DNA of 64,000 bases from the NCBI RefSeq assembly GCF_001403795.1, contig NZ_CXSU01000012.1, positions 247,415 through 311,414 on the forward strand, in the 5' to 3' direction. The stretch is from Jannaschia donghaensis. GTDB lineage: Bacteria > Pseudomonadota > Alphaproteobacteria > Rhodobacterales > Rhodobacteraceae. This document shows, one piece after another, positions 45,977 to 54,739 of this stretch; within the stretch, counting starts at the first letter, position 1, and every line of letters begins with the position of its first letter. Made by a program: the position numbers and the translations under genes. The notes beneath the pieces were generated by a model. It did no database searches and was not told the DNA's origin. It was given only the letters and a program-made list of their open reading frames with translations.

Positions 45977-46204
45977 ATGACCGCCTTCGACGGTATCCTC
46001 TTTTCCGAAGTCGTCTCGACGATATTCTACACGTTCTTCGGCCTCTCGCTTTTGCTGGCCTGCTGGTGGCTGATCGAATTGTTCACGCCATTCTCGCTCC
46101 GCAAGGAGTTGGAGGAGGATCAAAATACCGCCATCGCCATCGTGATGGGGGCCATGTTCATTTCCCTGGCCATCATCATCGCGGCCATCCTTCGGACCGC
46201 GTGA
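45977..46204 (+). CDS. DUF350 membrane protein
   Basis: 75 residues with two predicted membrane helices; LLACWWLIELFTPFSLRKELEEDQNTAIAIVMGAMFISLAIIIAAI carries the DUF350 (YjfL-like) hallmark pattern with the conserved acidic-Asn-Ala motif between helices. In E. coli a DUF350 protein is encoded in the yjf operon that also encodes a glutathionylspermidine-synthetase homologue, and here it overlaps an aminopropyltransferase gene, so the polyamine link recurs. The molecular function is unknown. Confidence 0.85.
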   Translation: MTAFDGILFSEVVSTIFYTFFGLSLLLACWWLIELFTPFSLRKELEEDQNTAIAIVMGAMFISLAIIIAAILRTA

Positions 46205-47718
46205 CGCACACGACCGGGGCCCCGCGTCGCGCCCAGATCTGGCTGCTGGCGACCACGCTGGTCGTCGCGGTCGCGGGCCTGATCTACGAGTTGATCGCGG
46301 CGACCGTCTCCTCCTACCTGCTGGGGGATTCCATCCGCCAGTTCAGCTTCGTGATCGGCGTCTTCCTGTCGGCGATGGGGGTGGGGGCCTTCCTGTCACG
46401 CTACGTCGATGATGCCGTCACCGGTTTCGTACGCGCCCAGATCGGGCTGGGCCTGATCGGCGGGTTCGCGGCCCTTTTGACATTCTATACCTACGCGCAG
46501 ACCGAGGCGGTGGCCCTGCCGCTGTATGGCACGCTGTTCGCGGTCGGCGCGCTCTCGGGGATGGAGATCCCGCTGCTGGCGCGCATCCTGAACCAGATCG
46601 GTGCGGGCCGCTTCCGGTTCGAGAATGTGCTGTCGTTCGACTACCTCGGGTCGCTTCTGGCCGCATTGGCCTTTCCGGTGCTGATCGTCCCGAACCTGGG
46701 GCTGATCGCGGCGGGTCTGGCGTTCGGGATGCTGAACCTGGCGGTCGCGGGCGGCACGATCTGGCTTTTCCGCGCGCGTCTTTCACGCGGTACGATGGCC
46801 GCATGGGGCGCGGCGACGGCACTGGTCGCGGCGACGTTGATGTGGTCGGGGCCGATCGCGGCGTCGGTGAACGCGACGCTTTACGACGACACGGTGATCT
46901 TCGATCGGCGCACGGAGTATCAGCAGGTTACTGTTACCCGGTTTCGCGACCGCACGCGGCTGCATCTGGATGGGGCAATCCAGTTCGATACCGCGGACGA
47001 GGCGCGCTACCACGAGTTTCTGGTCCATCCCGCCATGGCCCAGGCCCCCCGCCGCGCCCGCGTTCTGGTGCTGGGCGGGGGCGACGGGATGGCGGTGCGC
47101 GAAGTGCTGCGGTGGGACGATGTGGCGGCGGTGACCTTGGTCGATCTGGACCCGGCGGTTACGGCGCTTTTCCGCGACCGGGACGACCTTGCCGGGCTTA
47201 ACGATCGTGCCTTGCGCGACGCGCGGGTGGAGGTCGTGAATGCCGACGCCTTCGTCTGGGTGCGGAATGCCGAGACGGCGTTCGACGTCGTGATCATGGA
47301 TTTGCCTGACCCCAAGAATATCTCTCTGTCAAAGCTTTACACGGTAGAGTTCATGCGGCTGCTGAAGCGTCGCATGTCGGCGCAGGGCGTGCTGGTCACG
47401 CAGGCCGGATCGCCGATGTTCGCGGGCGATGCCTTCTGGATCGTGGCGCAGACGCTGGCGACCGAATGGTCGGTCACGCCGTACCGGTCTTATGTGCCAA
47501 GTTTCGGTCTGTGGGGGTTCGTGCTGGCGCGGCCCGACGGTATGGTGCCGCGCATGGCCGATTTCCCCGGCGGGCTGACGGTATTGACCCCCGACGCTTT
47601 TGCGGCCGCGCAGGTTTTCGATGGCGGGACCGGGCCGCGCGACGTGCCCGTCAATACGCTGTCCACCCATCCGTTGCCACGCGCCTATCAGGCGGGCTGG
47701 GAGGAATGGTTCCGCTGA
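46201..47718 (+). CDS. speE: Membrane-anchored spermidine synthase-like aminopropyltransferase, GTG start
   Basis: 505 residues. Residues 1-225 hold six or seven membrane helices; residues 230-500 form a spermidine-synthase methyltransferase-like fold with Tyr240-Gln241, LGGGDGMAVRE at 291-301, VDLDP at 314-318 and DLPDPKN at 367-373. It should transfer an aminopropyl group from decarboxylated S-adenosylmethionine to a polyamine or another acceptor at the membrane. The SAM decarboxylase gene faces it and overlaps its last 31 bases. GTG start at 46201 within the DUF350 stop. Confidence 0.88.
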   Translation: MTHTTGAPRRAQIWLLATTLVVAVAGLIYELIAATVSSYLLGDSIRQFSFVIGVFLSAMGVGAFLSRYVDDAVTGFVRAQIGLGLIGGFAALLTFYTYAQTEAVALPLYGTLFAVGALSGMEIPLLARILNQIGAGRFRFENVLSFDYLGSLLAALAFPVLIVPNLGLIAAGLAFGMLNLAVAGGTIWLFRARLSRGTMAAWGAATALVAATLMWSGPIAASVNATLYDDTVIFDRRTEYQQVTVTRFRDRTRLHLDGAIQFDTADEARYHEFLVHPAMAQAPRRARVLVLGGGDGMAVREVLRWDDVAAVTLVDLDPAVTALFRDRDDLAGLNDRALRDARVEVVNADAFVWVRNAETAFDVVIMDLPDPKNISLSKLYTVEFMRLLKRRMSAQGVLVTQAGSPMFAGDAFWIVAQTLATEWSVTPYRSYVPSFGLWGFVLARPDGMVPRMADFPGGLTVLTPDAFAAAQVFDGGTGPRDVPVNTLSTHPLPRAYQAGWEEWFR

Positions 47719-48035
47719 CCACGGGGCAAGATCGTCCGGCTGCTGTCGCGCGGGCAAAGGGCGGCGTCCAGCGCGTCGGCCGCCGCCGTCACATTCGCAT
47801 CGCCACACATGAAGATGTCGAGGGCGGCGTAGCCATGTTCGGGCCACGTGTGGATGGTGATATGACTTTCCGCCAGCAACAGCACGCCGGTGATGCCGCC
47901 ACCGTCGAAGGGGTGAAAATGGGCGGCAAGAACCGTGGCACCCGCGACCCGCGCCGCATCGCGCATCGCCGTCTGCAGCGCTTCCGCATCCAGTGCACCG
48001 CCCCAGTGTTCCAGGATCAGATGCTGGCCGATCAC
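47688..48035 (-). CDS. speD: S-adenosylmethionine decarboxylase proenzyme, GTG start
   Basis: 115 residues, prokaryotic class 1B size. The self-cleavage site is E56-S57 in AESHITIHTWPEHGYAALDIFMCG, where Ser57 becomes the pyruvoyl group; His62 and Cys77 are the conserved catalytic residues. Makes decarboxylated SAM for aminopropyl transfer. The start is GTG 48035, with GGAG 8 bases upstream and the dtd stop just before it. 3' end overlaps speE on the other strand by 31 bases. Confidence 0.92.
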   Translation of the reverse strand: MIGQHLILEHWGGALDAEALQTAMRDAARVAGATVLAAHFHPFDGGGITGVLLLAESHITIHTWPEHGYAALDIFMCGDANVTAAADALDAALCPRDSSRTILPRGQRNHSSQPA

Positions 48036-48036
48036 C

Positions 48037-48474
48037 TCAGCGCTCCATCGGGATGGTGACGGGACCGTCGTTGACCAGATGGACCGACATGTCGGCCCCG
48101 AACCGGCCCGTTCCGACGACGATGCCCGTGCCGCGAAGGCAGGCCACGAAGTGTTCGTAAAGATGTCGCCCGACGTCCGGCGGGGCCGCGGCGGAGAAGC
48201 CCGGTCGGTTCCCGGATGATGTGTCGGCGGCCAGGGTGAACTGGCTGACCACCAGGGCCCCACCGCCGGTGTCTAGAAGCGAGCGGTTCATCCGCCCCGC
48301 GTCATCGCGGAAGATGCGCAGCTTAGAGATGCGCCCGGCCAATGCTTCGGCATTCGCCTCGGCGTCCCCTTGCATCGCACAGATCAGAACAAGGACACCG
48401 GGGCCGGTGCGCCCGACGGTTTCGCCCGCGATTTCGACATGGGCCTGGCTGACGCGTTGGACAAGAGCCTTCAC
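48037..48474 (-). CDS. dtd: D-aminoacyl-tRNA deacylase
   Basis: 145 residues. Removes D-amino acids (and Gly) mischarged on t[26 protein letters not shown] and NDGPVTI are the two motifs that build the chiral pocket (here with the usual cross-subunit Gly-Pro). GTG start ([15 protein letters not shown]) at 48474; the family N-terminus is normally MKA/MRA. Translated just upstream of speD. Confidence 0.95.
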   Translation of the reverse strand: MKALVQRVSQAHVEIAGETVGRTGPGVLVLICAMQGDAEANAEALAGRISKLRIFRDDAGRMNRSLLDTGGGALVVSQFTLAADTSSGNRPGFSAAAPPDVGRHLYEHFVACLRGTGIVVGTGRFGADMSVHLVNDGPVTIPMER

Positions 48475-48484
48475 CGCGCCGCCG

Positions 48485-49366
48485 TCACAGCTCGCGGGCC
48501 CAGGGCGGGTTTGCCCCAGCACGGCTCACGGTGATCGCGGCTGCCGCCACGCCCAGTTCCAGCGCCGCGCTTAGATCGGTGTCCGACGGTGTGGATTTGG
48601 TCAACGCGCCGGCACGGTGCAGACCGGCCAGAAGGCCCGCGTTGAATGTGTCACCCGCGCCGACCGTGTCGATGACGTCGACCGTGGGGGCGGGGACATG
48701 GATTTCCGCGTCCTCGGTCAGGGCGCGCACGCCCTTGGCCCCTTCGGTCAGGCACAGCACCCTTGCCCCCGCGGCCAGAACGTCATCGGGTTTCATGCCC
48801 AGCCAATCCATGTCCTCGTCCGACAGCTTCACGATGTCGGCCACCGCCAGCAGCCGGTCGAGGCGGGCGCGAAACACGTCTGTGTCCTTGATGAAGCCGG
48901 GGCGGATGTTCGGGTCGATCATGATCGGCAGGTTTGCATGGCCAAGCGCCAATGCCTCGTAGGCCTGCGCGCACGGCTCCACCGCCAGGCTGATGCCGCC
49001 GATGAACAGCGCGTCCACCCCGGTCATGTCGGGCGCATCCCACGGGGCCAGCATCCTGCCTGCGGTGCCTTCGTCGTAGAAGGCATATTCCGCGTGGCCG
49101 TCCGTCAGGGTGACGAAGGCAAGCGTGGTGGGCCGGTCGCTGACGGCGGCGCGGTTTTCCACCCGGCTTTCGACCAGATCCGCGGCCAGACGCTGACCAA
49201 ACAGGTCCGACGACAAACCGGTGTGCAGCGCGACGGGTGCCCCCAGACGTCCCAGGGCGATGGCGGTGTTGAACACGGCCCCACCGGTTGCGGGGTAAAA
49301 TCCGGGCCCGTCCGCCGTGTCGCGGGGCAGCATGTCGATCAGGGCCTCGCCCGCGCAAAGGATCAT
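48485..49366 (-). CDS. PfkB-family carbohydrate kinase (fructokinase-like)
   Basis: 293 residues, ribokinase fold. N-terminal [11 protein letters not shown], the sugar-binding [16 protein letters not shown], and C-terminal [21 protein letters not shown] with the catalytic Asp. Closest in style to fructokinases. GGAGAGACGCCG precedes the start. It is in line with dtd and speD (10-base gap), a position also found in other rhodobacters, but no mechanistic link to polyamines is evident. Confidence 0.88.
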   Translation of the reverse strand: MILCAGEALIDMLPRDTADGPGFYPATGGAVFNTAIALGRLGAPVALHTGLSSDLFGQRLAADLVESRVENRAAVSDRPTTLAFVTLTDGHAEYAFYDEGTAGRMLAPWDAPDMTGVDALFIGGISLAVEPCAQAYEALALGHANLPIMIDPNIRPGFIKDTDVFRARLDRLLAVADIVKLSDEDMDWLGMKPDDVLAAGARVLCLTEGAKGVRALTEDAEIHVPAPTVDVIDTVGAGDTFNAGLLAGLHRAGALTKSTPSDTDLSAALELGVAAAAITVSRAGANPPWAREL

Positions 49367-49433
49367 CGGCGTCTCTCCTGTTTTGGCGATCTGCTAGCGC
49401 GGAAGGACCCAAAGGGCCAGCGGGGACCGTCGC

Positions 49434-50555
49434 CTATTGCGCACCGTAGAGCGCCAGCGCGATCCCCGCCACGATAAGCGCGGCGATAACGGCCAACGCG
49501 ATCTTGATCTTGGAGTACGGGCGTTCGCCCTGAACCCGGCCCGTCTGACCGTTGACGACGAAGCGATAGCTTTCGCCGCCGTACTTGTAGGCCGCGACCC
49601 AGACCGGCAGCAGGACATGCTTGAAGGTCACGTCCGACATGGCGGTGTCGATCCGGCTGATCCGTTGCTGGTCGCCGCCGATGTCCATGCGCACGTCCCG
49701 CGCGATCACCGCGTCCATTCGCGCCCGTGCCTCGACCAGCCCGGCCTCCAGATCGACGCGGTAGGCCTCGGCCCGGAACCCGGCAAGGTATTGCGGGGTA
49801 TAGGGGGCCAGACCCGACAGATCCCACGGTTCCAACGCGTCGGTATGCGCCTTGGGCAGGGAGGTTGAGGCCAGGATCACCACGTCGTCAAAAAACCGCC
49901 GAACCCGGCCCGACCGGGGCGTCCAGCGGACCTTGGGCACCTGAACGCGCGTGGGTTTGCCGTCGCGCATAACGGTCTGCGTGACGTAGTAGACATCCCC
50001 CCGATGCCCTGAATACCGGCTGTCGGTCTGGGCATCGAAGGTCCAGAACGGGACATAGATGCCGGACATCTTCTGCCCCTTGCGGGCATATTTCTGAAGA
50101 CCGTTGGGTGCGAACCACAGGTTGCCCAGCCAGTCGTCCATCGCCTTGTGCGCCTGTGCCTCCTGCAAATCGAACGGCAGGACGGCGGCGGGTTTGATGT
50201 GGCGGTTGGTGCCGGTTCCCGTGACCACGGGTGTGGCGCAGAACGGGCATTCGGCGGCATGGATTGCCGGGTCGAATTCCACCTGGGCGCCGCAATTCGG
50301 ACAATTGAGGACGCGCGTTTCCTCCTGAACGGCGGCATCGGCGTTCAGGCCTCGGTCGATCGCGATTTCGCGTATCGTGTCGCCACCGCGCGACAGCGGC
50401 GTGACGTTTCCGCAATGGTCGCACAGCATCGCGTCGCGGCCCGGATCGAACCGCATGTCGCCGCCGCAGGCATCGCAGGGAAAGCGGTGTTCCTCGGTCT
50501 TTGGGATTTCGGGCGGACGCTCAGCTTCGGTAAGGGGAACGGTGGGCAGTTTCAC
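49434..50555 (-). CDS. Double zinc-ribbon protein with C-terminal membrane anchor
   Basis: 373 residues. Two zinc ribbons in tandem: Cys27/30/45/48 (PCDACGG...LCDHCGN) and Cys85/88/103/106 (NCPNCGA...ECPFCAT). A beta-rich middle domain with MSGIYVPFWTFDAQTDSRYSG and VPKVRW follows, then HVLLPVWVAAYKYGGESYRFVVNGQTG and a last membrane helix (about 350-370). Databases often label such proteins primosomal N'-like or TFIIB-type zinc ribbon, but no helicase domain is present. Starts inside the cytochrome b561 stop (ATGA). Confidence 0.82.
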   Translation of the reverse strand: MKLPTVPLTEAERPPEIPKTEEHRFPCDACGGDMRFDPGRDAMLCDHCGNVTPLSRGGDTIREIAIDRGLNADAAVQEETRVLNCPNCGAQVEFDPAIHAAECPFCATPVVTGTGTNRHIKPAAVLPFDLQEAQAHKAMDDWLGNLWFAPNGLQKYARKGQKMSGIYVPFWTFDAQTDSRYSGHRGDVYYVTQTVMRDGKPTRVQVPKVRWTPRSGRVRRFFDDVVILASTSLPKAHTDALEPWDLSGLAPYTPQYLAGFRAEAYRVDLEAGLVEARARMDAVIARDVRMDIGGDQQRISRIDTAMSDVTFKHVLLPVWVAAYKYGGESYRFVVNGQTGRVQGERPYSKIKIALAVIAALIVAGIALALYGAQ

Positions 50556-51088
50556 AAGAACCTCTGCAACGCTTTGGGGGCCATGATGCGCAGGGCGTTG
50601 TCACGCAACCGGTAATGTCGCCAGATATGATAGGCCGCGTGGAAGGCAACGATCACACCTAGGCCGTAGAATTCCACTGTGTGCAACGTGCCGACCCATT
50701 GGTTCGCATCCGGCAGGCCCAGCGGCGGGGCAATGGGCAGGATGGTGCCGGCGAACAGGACGCGACTGGCCGTCAGACCCAGCAAGAAACCCGTGACCGC
50801 CACGCCGAACAGCCCCCAGACGATGGTGAGATGCAGGGGCCGGTGAATGGCCCGTGCGACGCCGCGCAGCTTGGGACCGGGGCGCGACGCAAGTCCGAGA
50901 TAGATCAGCGAGACCGTCCAGCCCAGGCACATCGCCACGAAGACGAGCCCGAAGATCGAGTGCAGTTTGACCGCCCAATTGCCCCAGGCGGCGACGTCGC
51001 CGGGCTGCACCAGCAGGAACCAAACGAACAGCGGCAGCATCGACCAATGCAGGGTCTTGAGCCAGGTGCGGCGGGTGGGCAGCTGCAT
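50552..51088 (-). CDS. Cytochrome b561-type membrane protein
   Basis: 178 residues with four predicted membrane helices and histidines placed for two b-type haems: His14 (LHWS), His43 (KLHSIFG), His82/86, His136 (LHTVEF), His150 and His154 (FHAAYHIWRH). Typical of prokaryotic b561/hydrogenase-cytochrome-b-like electron carriers. Start MQLPTRRTWLK chosen at the family-like N-terminus. Would supply or drain electrons at the inner membrane for this operon. Confidence 0.88.
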   Translation of the reverse strand: MQLPTRRTWLKTLHWSMLPLFVWFLLVQPGDVAAWGNWAVKLHSIFGLVFVAMCLGWTVSLIYLGLASRPGPKLRGVARAIHRPLHLTIVWGLFGVAVTGFLLGLTASRVLFAGTILPIAPPLGLPDANQWVGTLHTVEFYGLGVIVAFHAAYHIWRHYRLRDNALRIMAPKALQRFL

Positions 51089-51107
51089 ATGCACGCAAGG
51101 CGGGGGT

Positions 51108-51371
51108 CTAGACCCCCGCACCCCCCAAGGTATGTCCGGCCAGAAGAAAATGGCGTTTCATCGGCCCCCTTTCGTAAAGACCCTCTGCCCAAGCCGTCGC
51201 AGTGGGGCGAACCCCGCGGTCGATGGCCAGCAGACATCCCGAAACCGAAATCGACCCGGCCGTCTTTGCATCGCGTTCGGCGGCGGCCCGGAAGATCGTG
51301 GAAATGGTGTTTCCGGCGACGGCAATTGTACCAGTCCGGACGACGCAATCGAAGGCAGCCACGCGGTGCAT
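51108..51371 (-). CDS. 87-residue orphan protein in the SPFH operon
   Basis: The ATG overlaps the SPFH gene stop in TGATG, and the frame ends 19 bases before the cytochrome b561 start, so it fills the operon neatly. The product (VAAFDCVVRTGTIAVAGNTISTIFRAAAERDAKTAG...) has no signal peptide, long hydrophobic helix or recognised domain. Coupling is the main evidence that it is real; codon use looks ordinary. Confidence 0.5.
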   Translation of the reverse strand: MHRVAAFDCVVRTGTIAVAGNTISTIFRAAAERDAKTAGSISVSGCLLAIDRGVRPTATAWAEGLYERGPMKRHFLLAGHTLGGAGV

Positions 51372-52477
51372 CAGACGCCCGGCGGCGGGGGCGGGGGCAT
51401 CACGGTGAAAAGCTGGGCCAGTTCGTCCACGTCATCGGCTGTTTTCCAGCCATCCTGACCTTGGGTCCAGACGTGGGTTTCGCGCGTGACTTCCCCGTCG
51501 GTGACCATCCGGCCCAGCCGCGCCTTGGAGAATGGACCCTTGGTCTGGCCGCCTTCCGCGATGTGCCAGACATGTTCCACGGGCGGGGGCGGGGGGGCTG
51601 GTGCCTGCTGTTGTGGACGGGCCCCCCAGGGACCGGCCTGCATCATGTTGCCCATCGCCATGCCCATACCGGCCCCCAGACCCATGCCCATGCCACCGCC
51701 CGGTTGCTCTGCGGCGGCCTGCATCGCCTCGGCGGTGGCGTATTGCTGATACTTGTTCAGATCGCCCAGCACGCCCATCGACGTGCGCTTATCCAACGCC
51801 TCCTCCACCGCGGGCGGCAGGGAGATGTTCTCGATGTAGAGCTCCGGCACGGTCAGCCCGTAGTCCTGGATCGTCGCGGAAATCTGATCGGCGACGATCT
51901 TGCCCAGATCATCGGTGTTCGCCGCCATGTCCAGCACGGGGATGCGCGACCCGGCCAATGCGCGGGACGCCGATTGCACGATCATGTTGCGGATCTGGAA
52001 CTGGATCTCGTCGCGGGTAAACTCGCCGTCGGTGCCGACGATCTCGGTCAGGAACTTGCCGGGGTCGCCGACCTTGATCGTGTAGGTGCCGAAGGCGCGC
52101 AGACGAACGGGGCCGAATTCCGGATCGCGCAGGGTGATCGGATTCTTGGTGCCCCATTTCAGGTCCGTCATCCGGGTGGTGGAGACGAAATAGATCTCGG
52201 ATTTGAAAGGCGATTTGAAGCCGTGATCCCAATGCTGCAACGTCGTCATGATGGGCATGTTGTTGGTTTCCAACATGTACAGACCTGGCATGAAAACATC
52301 GGCCAGCTGGCCTTCGTGGATGAAGACCGCCGCCTGTCCTTCGCGGACCGTCAGCTTGGCACCGTATTTGATCTCATGGCCGTGACGCTCGAACCGGTAG
52401 ACCAGCGTGTCGCGGGTGTCGTCGGTCCATTCGATGACGTCGATGAATTGGCCGGAAAGGAAATCGAGGATGGACAT
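51371..52477 (-). CDS. SPFH/Band-7 protein with C-terminal GYF_2-like domain
   Basis: 368 residues. Residues 1-260 form a virion-core/YdjI-type SPFH domain (FERHGHEIKYGAKLTVREGQAAVFIHEGQLADVF..., then FTRDEIQFQIRNMIVQSASRAL). A Gly/Met-rich linker (GGGMGMGLGAGMGMAMGNMM) and a proline run lead to a GYF_2/DUF4339 module (HVWHIAEGGQTKGPF...LGRMVTDGEVTRETHVW). SPFH proteins scaffold membrane microdomains; GYF_2 binds proline-rich or membrane partners. AGGGAGCC precedes the start. Confidence 0.9.
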   Translation of the reverse strand: MSILDFLSGQFIDVIEWTDDTRDTLVYRFERHGHEIKYGAKLTVREGQAAVFIHEGQLADVFMPGLYMLETNNMPIMTTLQHWDHGFKSPFKSEIYFVSTTRMTDLKWGTKNPITLRDPEFGPVRLRAFGTYTIKVGDPGKFLTEIVGTDGEFTRDEIQFQIRNMIVQSASRALAGSRIPVLDMAANTDDLGKIVADQISATIQDYGLTVPELYIENISLPPAVEEALDKRTSMGVLGDLNKYQQYATAEAMQAAAEQPGGGMGMGLGAGMGMAMGNMMQAGPWGARPQQQAPAPPPPPVEHVWHIAEGGQTKGPFSKARLGRMVTDGEVTRETHVWTQGQDGWKTADDVDELAQLFTVMPPPPPPGV

Positions 52478-52583
52478 GGATGGCTCCCTGAGAAATGCCT
52501 GTGCCGTCCTGGGACGGTCGAAATCAATAGAACACCTATGCGCGCGCAGGCGTCAGTTGTAGGGGCGCGGCATCGCCACGCGG

Positions 52584-53543
52584 TCAGACCGGGCCCGATC
52601 CGAGCAGATCAGATGCGATCCGGGCGACGATCGGGCGTGCCTCCTCGGCGGTCATCCCGATACGCAGCCGACTGTCGTAGAGCATCGTCAGGAGAAGCTC
52701 GTCGTGGCGGGTCAGCAAGGCGAATTCCTCGTCGTCATTGAAGATCGAAGGACGCACCGCAGGATTGTCGTTCGCAAGCCCCAGGCCCTGAGCGATTTCC
52801 TCGTGATAGCATGATTGACGGAAAAGATCGGGATGTTCGGCGCGCACGAAGGCGATGGCCGAGACGTAGGCGTTGGGTCGGTCCGACGACGAAGACGCGT
52901 AGACCGCGCAATAGGTGGAGCGGCCGAGCGACGTAATCTCCCGCACGGTCTGTTTGGTCAGACCGGGTTCCGCGGCACGGATCTGGGGGCCGAGGCTGCG
53001 CTGTTCGTCAATGGTCGCCACGAAGATGTGGTAGTTTCCGCCCGATCCTACGACGCTGATGGGATGGCCGGTCGCGCGCCGCAGACGACTGACATAGGCA
53101 AGGATGCGAAGCCGGTCGGCGCGCTGTATTTCCTCGGACACCGAGGGGCTGAAATGGATCTGGACGCGGACGGGTCGATCCCACCGTCGCAACTCCGCCC
53201 GGCTTTGACGTGCGATATAGCGCCCGCCGACCTGCGTGTATTCCGAGAACAGCGCGATCCGCTCGAAGTTCCGGGCCAGATCGGCGGCTGAATATCCGAC
53301 ATTCGTCCCGATATCCTGCCGCAGCAGACCCTCGCCCTGAAGCCGGGTCTGCAGGCGCGCATAGAAAAGCGCCAGAGACCTGCTTTCGTCGGACGCGCTG
53401 CGGCTGGACGTGGCGACAGCGGGGCTGGGCGGTGGGCGGACGGTCGGCACACCGACCGACCCACCTTGTGGCACGGCACCCGTCTGACAGGCTGCGACGG
53501 CAGCCGACAGGACGATCGCCGCAAGGGTCCGAAGCATCCGCAT
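52584..53543 (-). CDS. DUF2927 lipoprotein
   Basis: 319 residues. Lipobox VAAC with Cys19, then a Pro/Ser linker and a DUF2927 domain. The C-terminal region has SCYHEEIAQGLGLANDNP (His247, Glu248/249) and FNDDEEFALLTRHDELLLTMLYD, characteristic of the family and suggestive of a degenerate metalloprotease site. Start overlaps the TelA stop. A 106-base gap separates it from the SPFH gene. Confidence 0.88.
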   Translation of the reverse strand: MRMLRTLAAIVLSAAVAACQTGAVPQGGSVGVPTVRPPPSPAVATSSRSASDESRSLALFYARLQTRLQGEGLLRQDIGTNVGYSAADLARNFERIALFSEYTQVGGRYIARQSRAELRRWDRPVRVQIHFSPSVSEEIQRADRLRILAYVSRLRRATGHPISVVGSGGNYHIFVATIDEQRSLGPQIRAAEPGLTKQTVREITSLGRSTYCAVYASSSSDRPNAYVSAIAFVRAEHPDLFRQSCYHEEIAQGLGLANDNPAVRPSIFNDDEEFALLTRHDELLLTMLYDSRLRIGMTAEEARPIVARIASDLLGSGPV

Positions 53544-54736
53544 CAGGGGGCGGGAACCGACGTGCCGGTCGTGGTGCCGACCCCGTCCTTGCGCGCGGTG
53601 GCCGAGGCCAGCGTTTCGCGCAGTTCCTTTTCCATGATCGTAAGTTCCTTTTCAGCCTCGGCGCGGCGCGCCTTGCCTTCATCGGCGATTTGCAGGCTTT
53701 CGTTGATGGTGGCGACCAGATCCTCGTTGGCCTGACGCACAGCCTCGATGTCGAAGACGCCGCGCTCCATCTCGATGCGTACGACGGAGTTGGCCTCCCG
53801 CAGGTTCTTCGCGTTCGCCTTCAGCAAATCATTGGTCAGGTCGTTTGCATCGCGCACCGCCTCCGCCGCTTCACGTGAACGTTGGATCGTAACGGCCTGT
53901 GCCAGCTGAGTTTCCCAAAGCGGGACGGTGTTGACCAGGGTGGAGTTGATCTTGGTGACCAGGCTCTTGTCGTTTTCCTGAACCAGGCGGATCGACGGCA
54001 GCGATTGCATCGTGACCTGTCGCGTCAGTTTCAGGTCGTGGACCCGGCGCTCCAGATCGTCACGCGCGGCGCGCAGGTCGCGCAGCTCCTGACTGCCGAT
54101 CATCTTGTCGTCGTCGGGCAGGGCCGCGATCTCGGCTTCCTTGGCGGGAATGGCCGTTGCGTCCAGATCGGCGATCTTGGCCTCACCGGCAGCAATATAG
54201 AGGCCCAGTTCCTCGTAGAAATCGAGGGTCTTTTCATAGAGCTTGTCGAGTGACTTGATGTCCTTGAGCAATACATGCTCGTGCTTGAGCAGGTCGTCGG
54301 TCACCTTGTCGATCTGGCCCTGAACGGTCTCGAACTTGGAGATGAAGTTGGAGAAGGGGGCCGCCCGGCCCAGCAGCTTTTCCCACCAGGACCGTTTGCG
54401 CCGCACGTCCAGTTCCGACACCGAAAATCCGCGAATGGTCGATACGATATTGCGCAGACTGTCGCCTGCGGGGCCGACGTCCTTGTTTTTCACATCCGCC
54501 AGCATGGCCTGCGAAATCTGCTGCAATTCGGCCTGCGCGGCGGATCCGAAGCTGATGATCGACTGGGTGTTGATCATGTCCAGCTCGGCCATGCGGGTGC
54601 GAATTTCCTCGGCCACGGGGGCGGGGGCTTTTTCCAGCGGCACGATTGCCGTGCCCGGCTCTGGCAGGGTGACGGCCGCGATCTGGTCGACTTCCGCCGT
54701 GTCCTGGGCGGCCTTCTGGCGGGTGGCGGTATCCAT
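53543..54736 (-). CDS. TelA-family toxic anion resistance protein
   Basis: 397 residues, almost wholly helical/coiled-coil, with DNLLxDIxxLDxLYEKTLDFYEELGLYIAAGE (here KDIKSLDKLYEKT...) and the RDLRAARDDLERRVHDLKLTRQVTMQSLPSIRLVQENDKSLVTKINSTLVNTVPLWE-type block that defines TelA. Implicated in tellurite and envelope-stress resistance. Typically encoded next to XpaC, as here (4-base gap). Confidence 0.92.
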   Translation of the reverse strand: MDTATRQKAAQDTAEVDQIAAVTLPEPGTAIVPLEKAPAPVAEEIRTRMAELDMINTQSIISFGSAAQAELQQISQAMLADVKNKDVGPAGDSLRNIVSTIRGFSVSELDVRRKRSWWEKLLGRAAPFSNFISKFETVQGQIDKVTDDLLKHEHVLLKDIKSLDKLYEKTLDFYEELGLYIAAGEAKIADLDATAIPAKEAEIAALPDDDKMIGSQELRDLRAARDDLERRVHDLKLTRQVTMQSLPSIRLVQENDKSLVTKINSTLVNTVPLWETQLAQAVTIQRSREAAEAVRDANDLTNDLLKANAKNLREANSVVRIEMERGVFDIEAVRQANEDLVATINESLQIADEGKARRAEAEKELTIMEKELRETLASATARKDGVGTTTGTSVPAP

Positions 54737-54739
54737 AAT

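Noticed and set aside
50681-52741. 686-codon plus-strand open frame opposite cytochrome b561 and SPFH genes
   Set aside because: The minus strand encodes clear conserved families over the same bases; composition of the plus frame is shadow-like.
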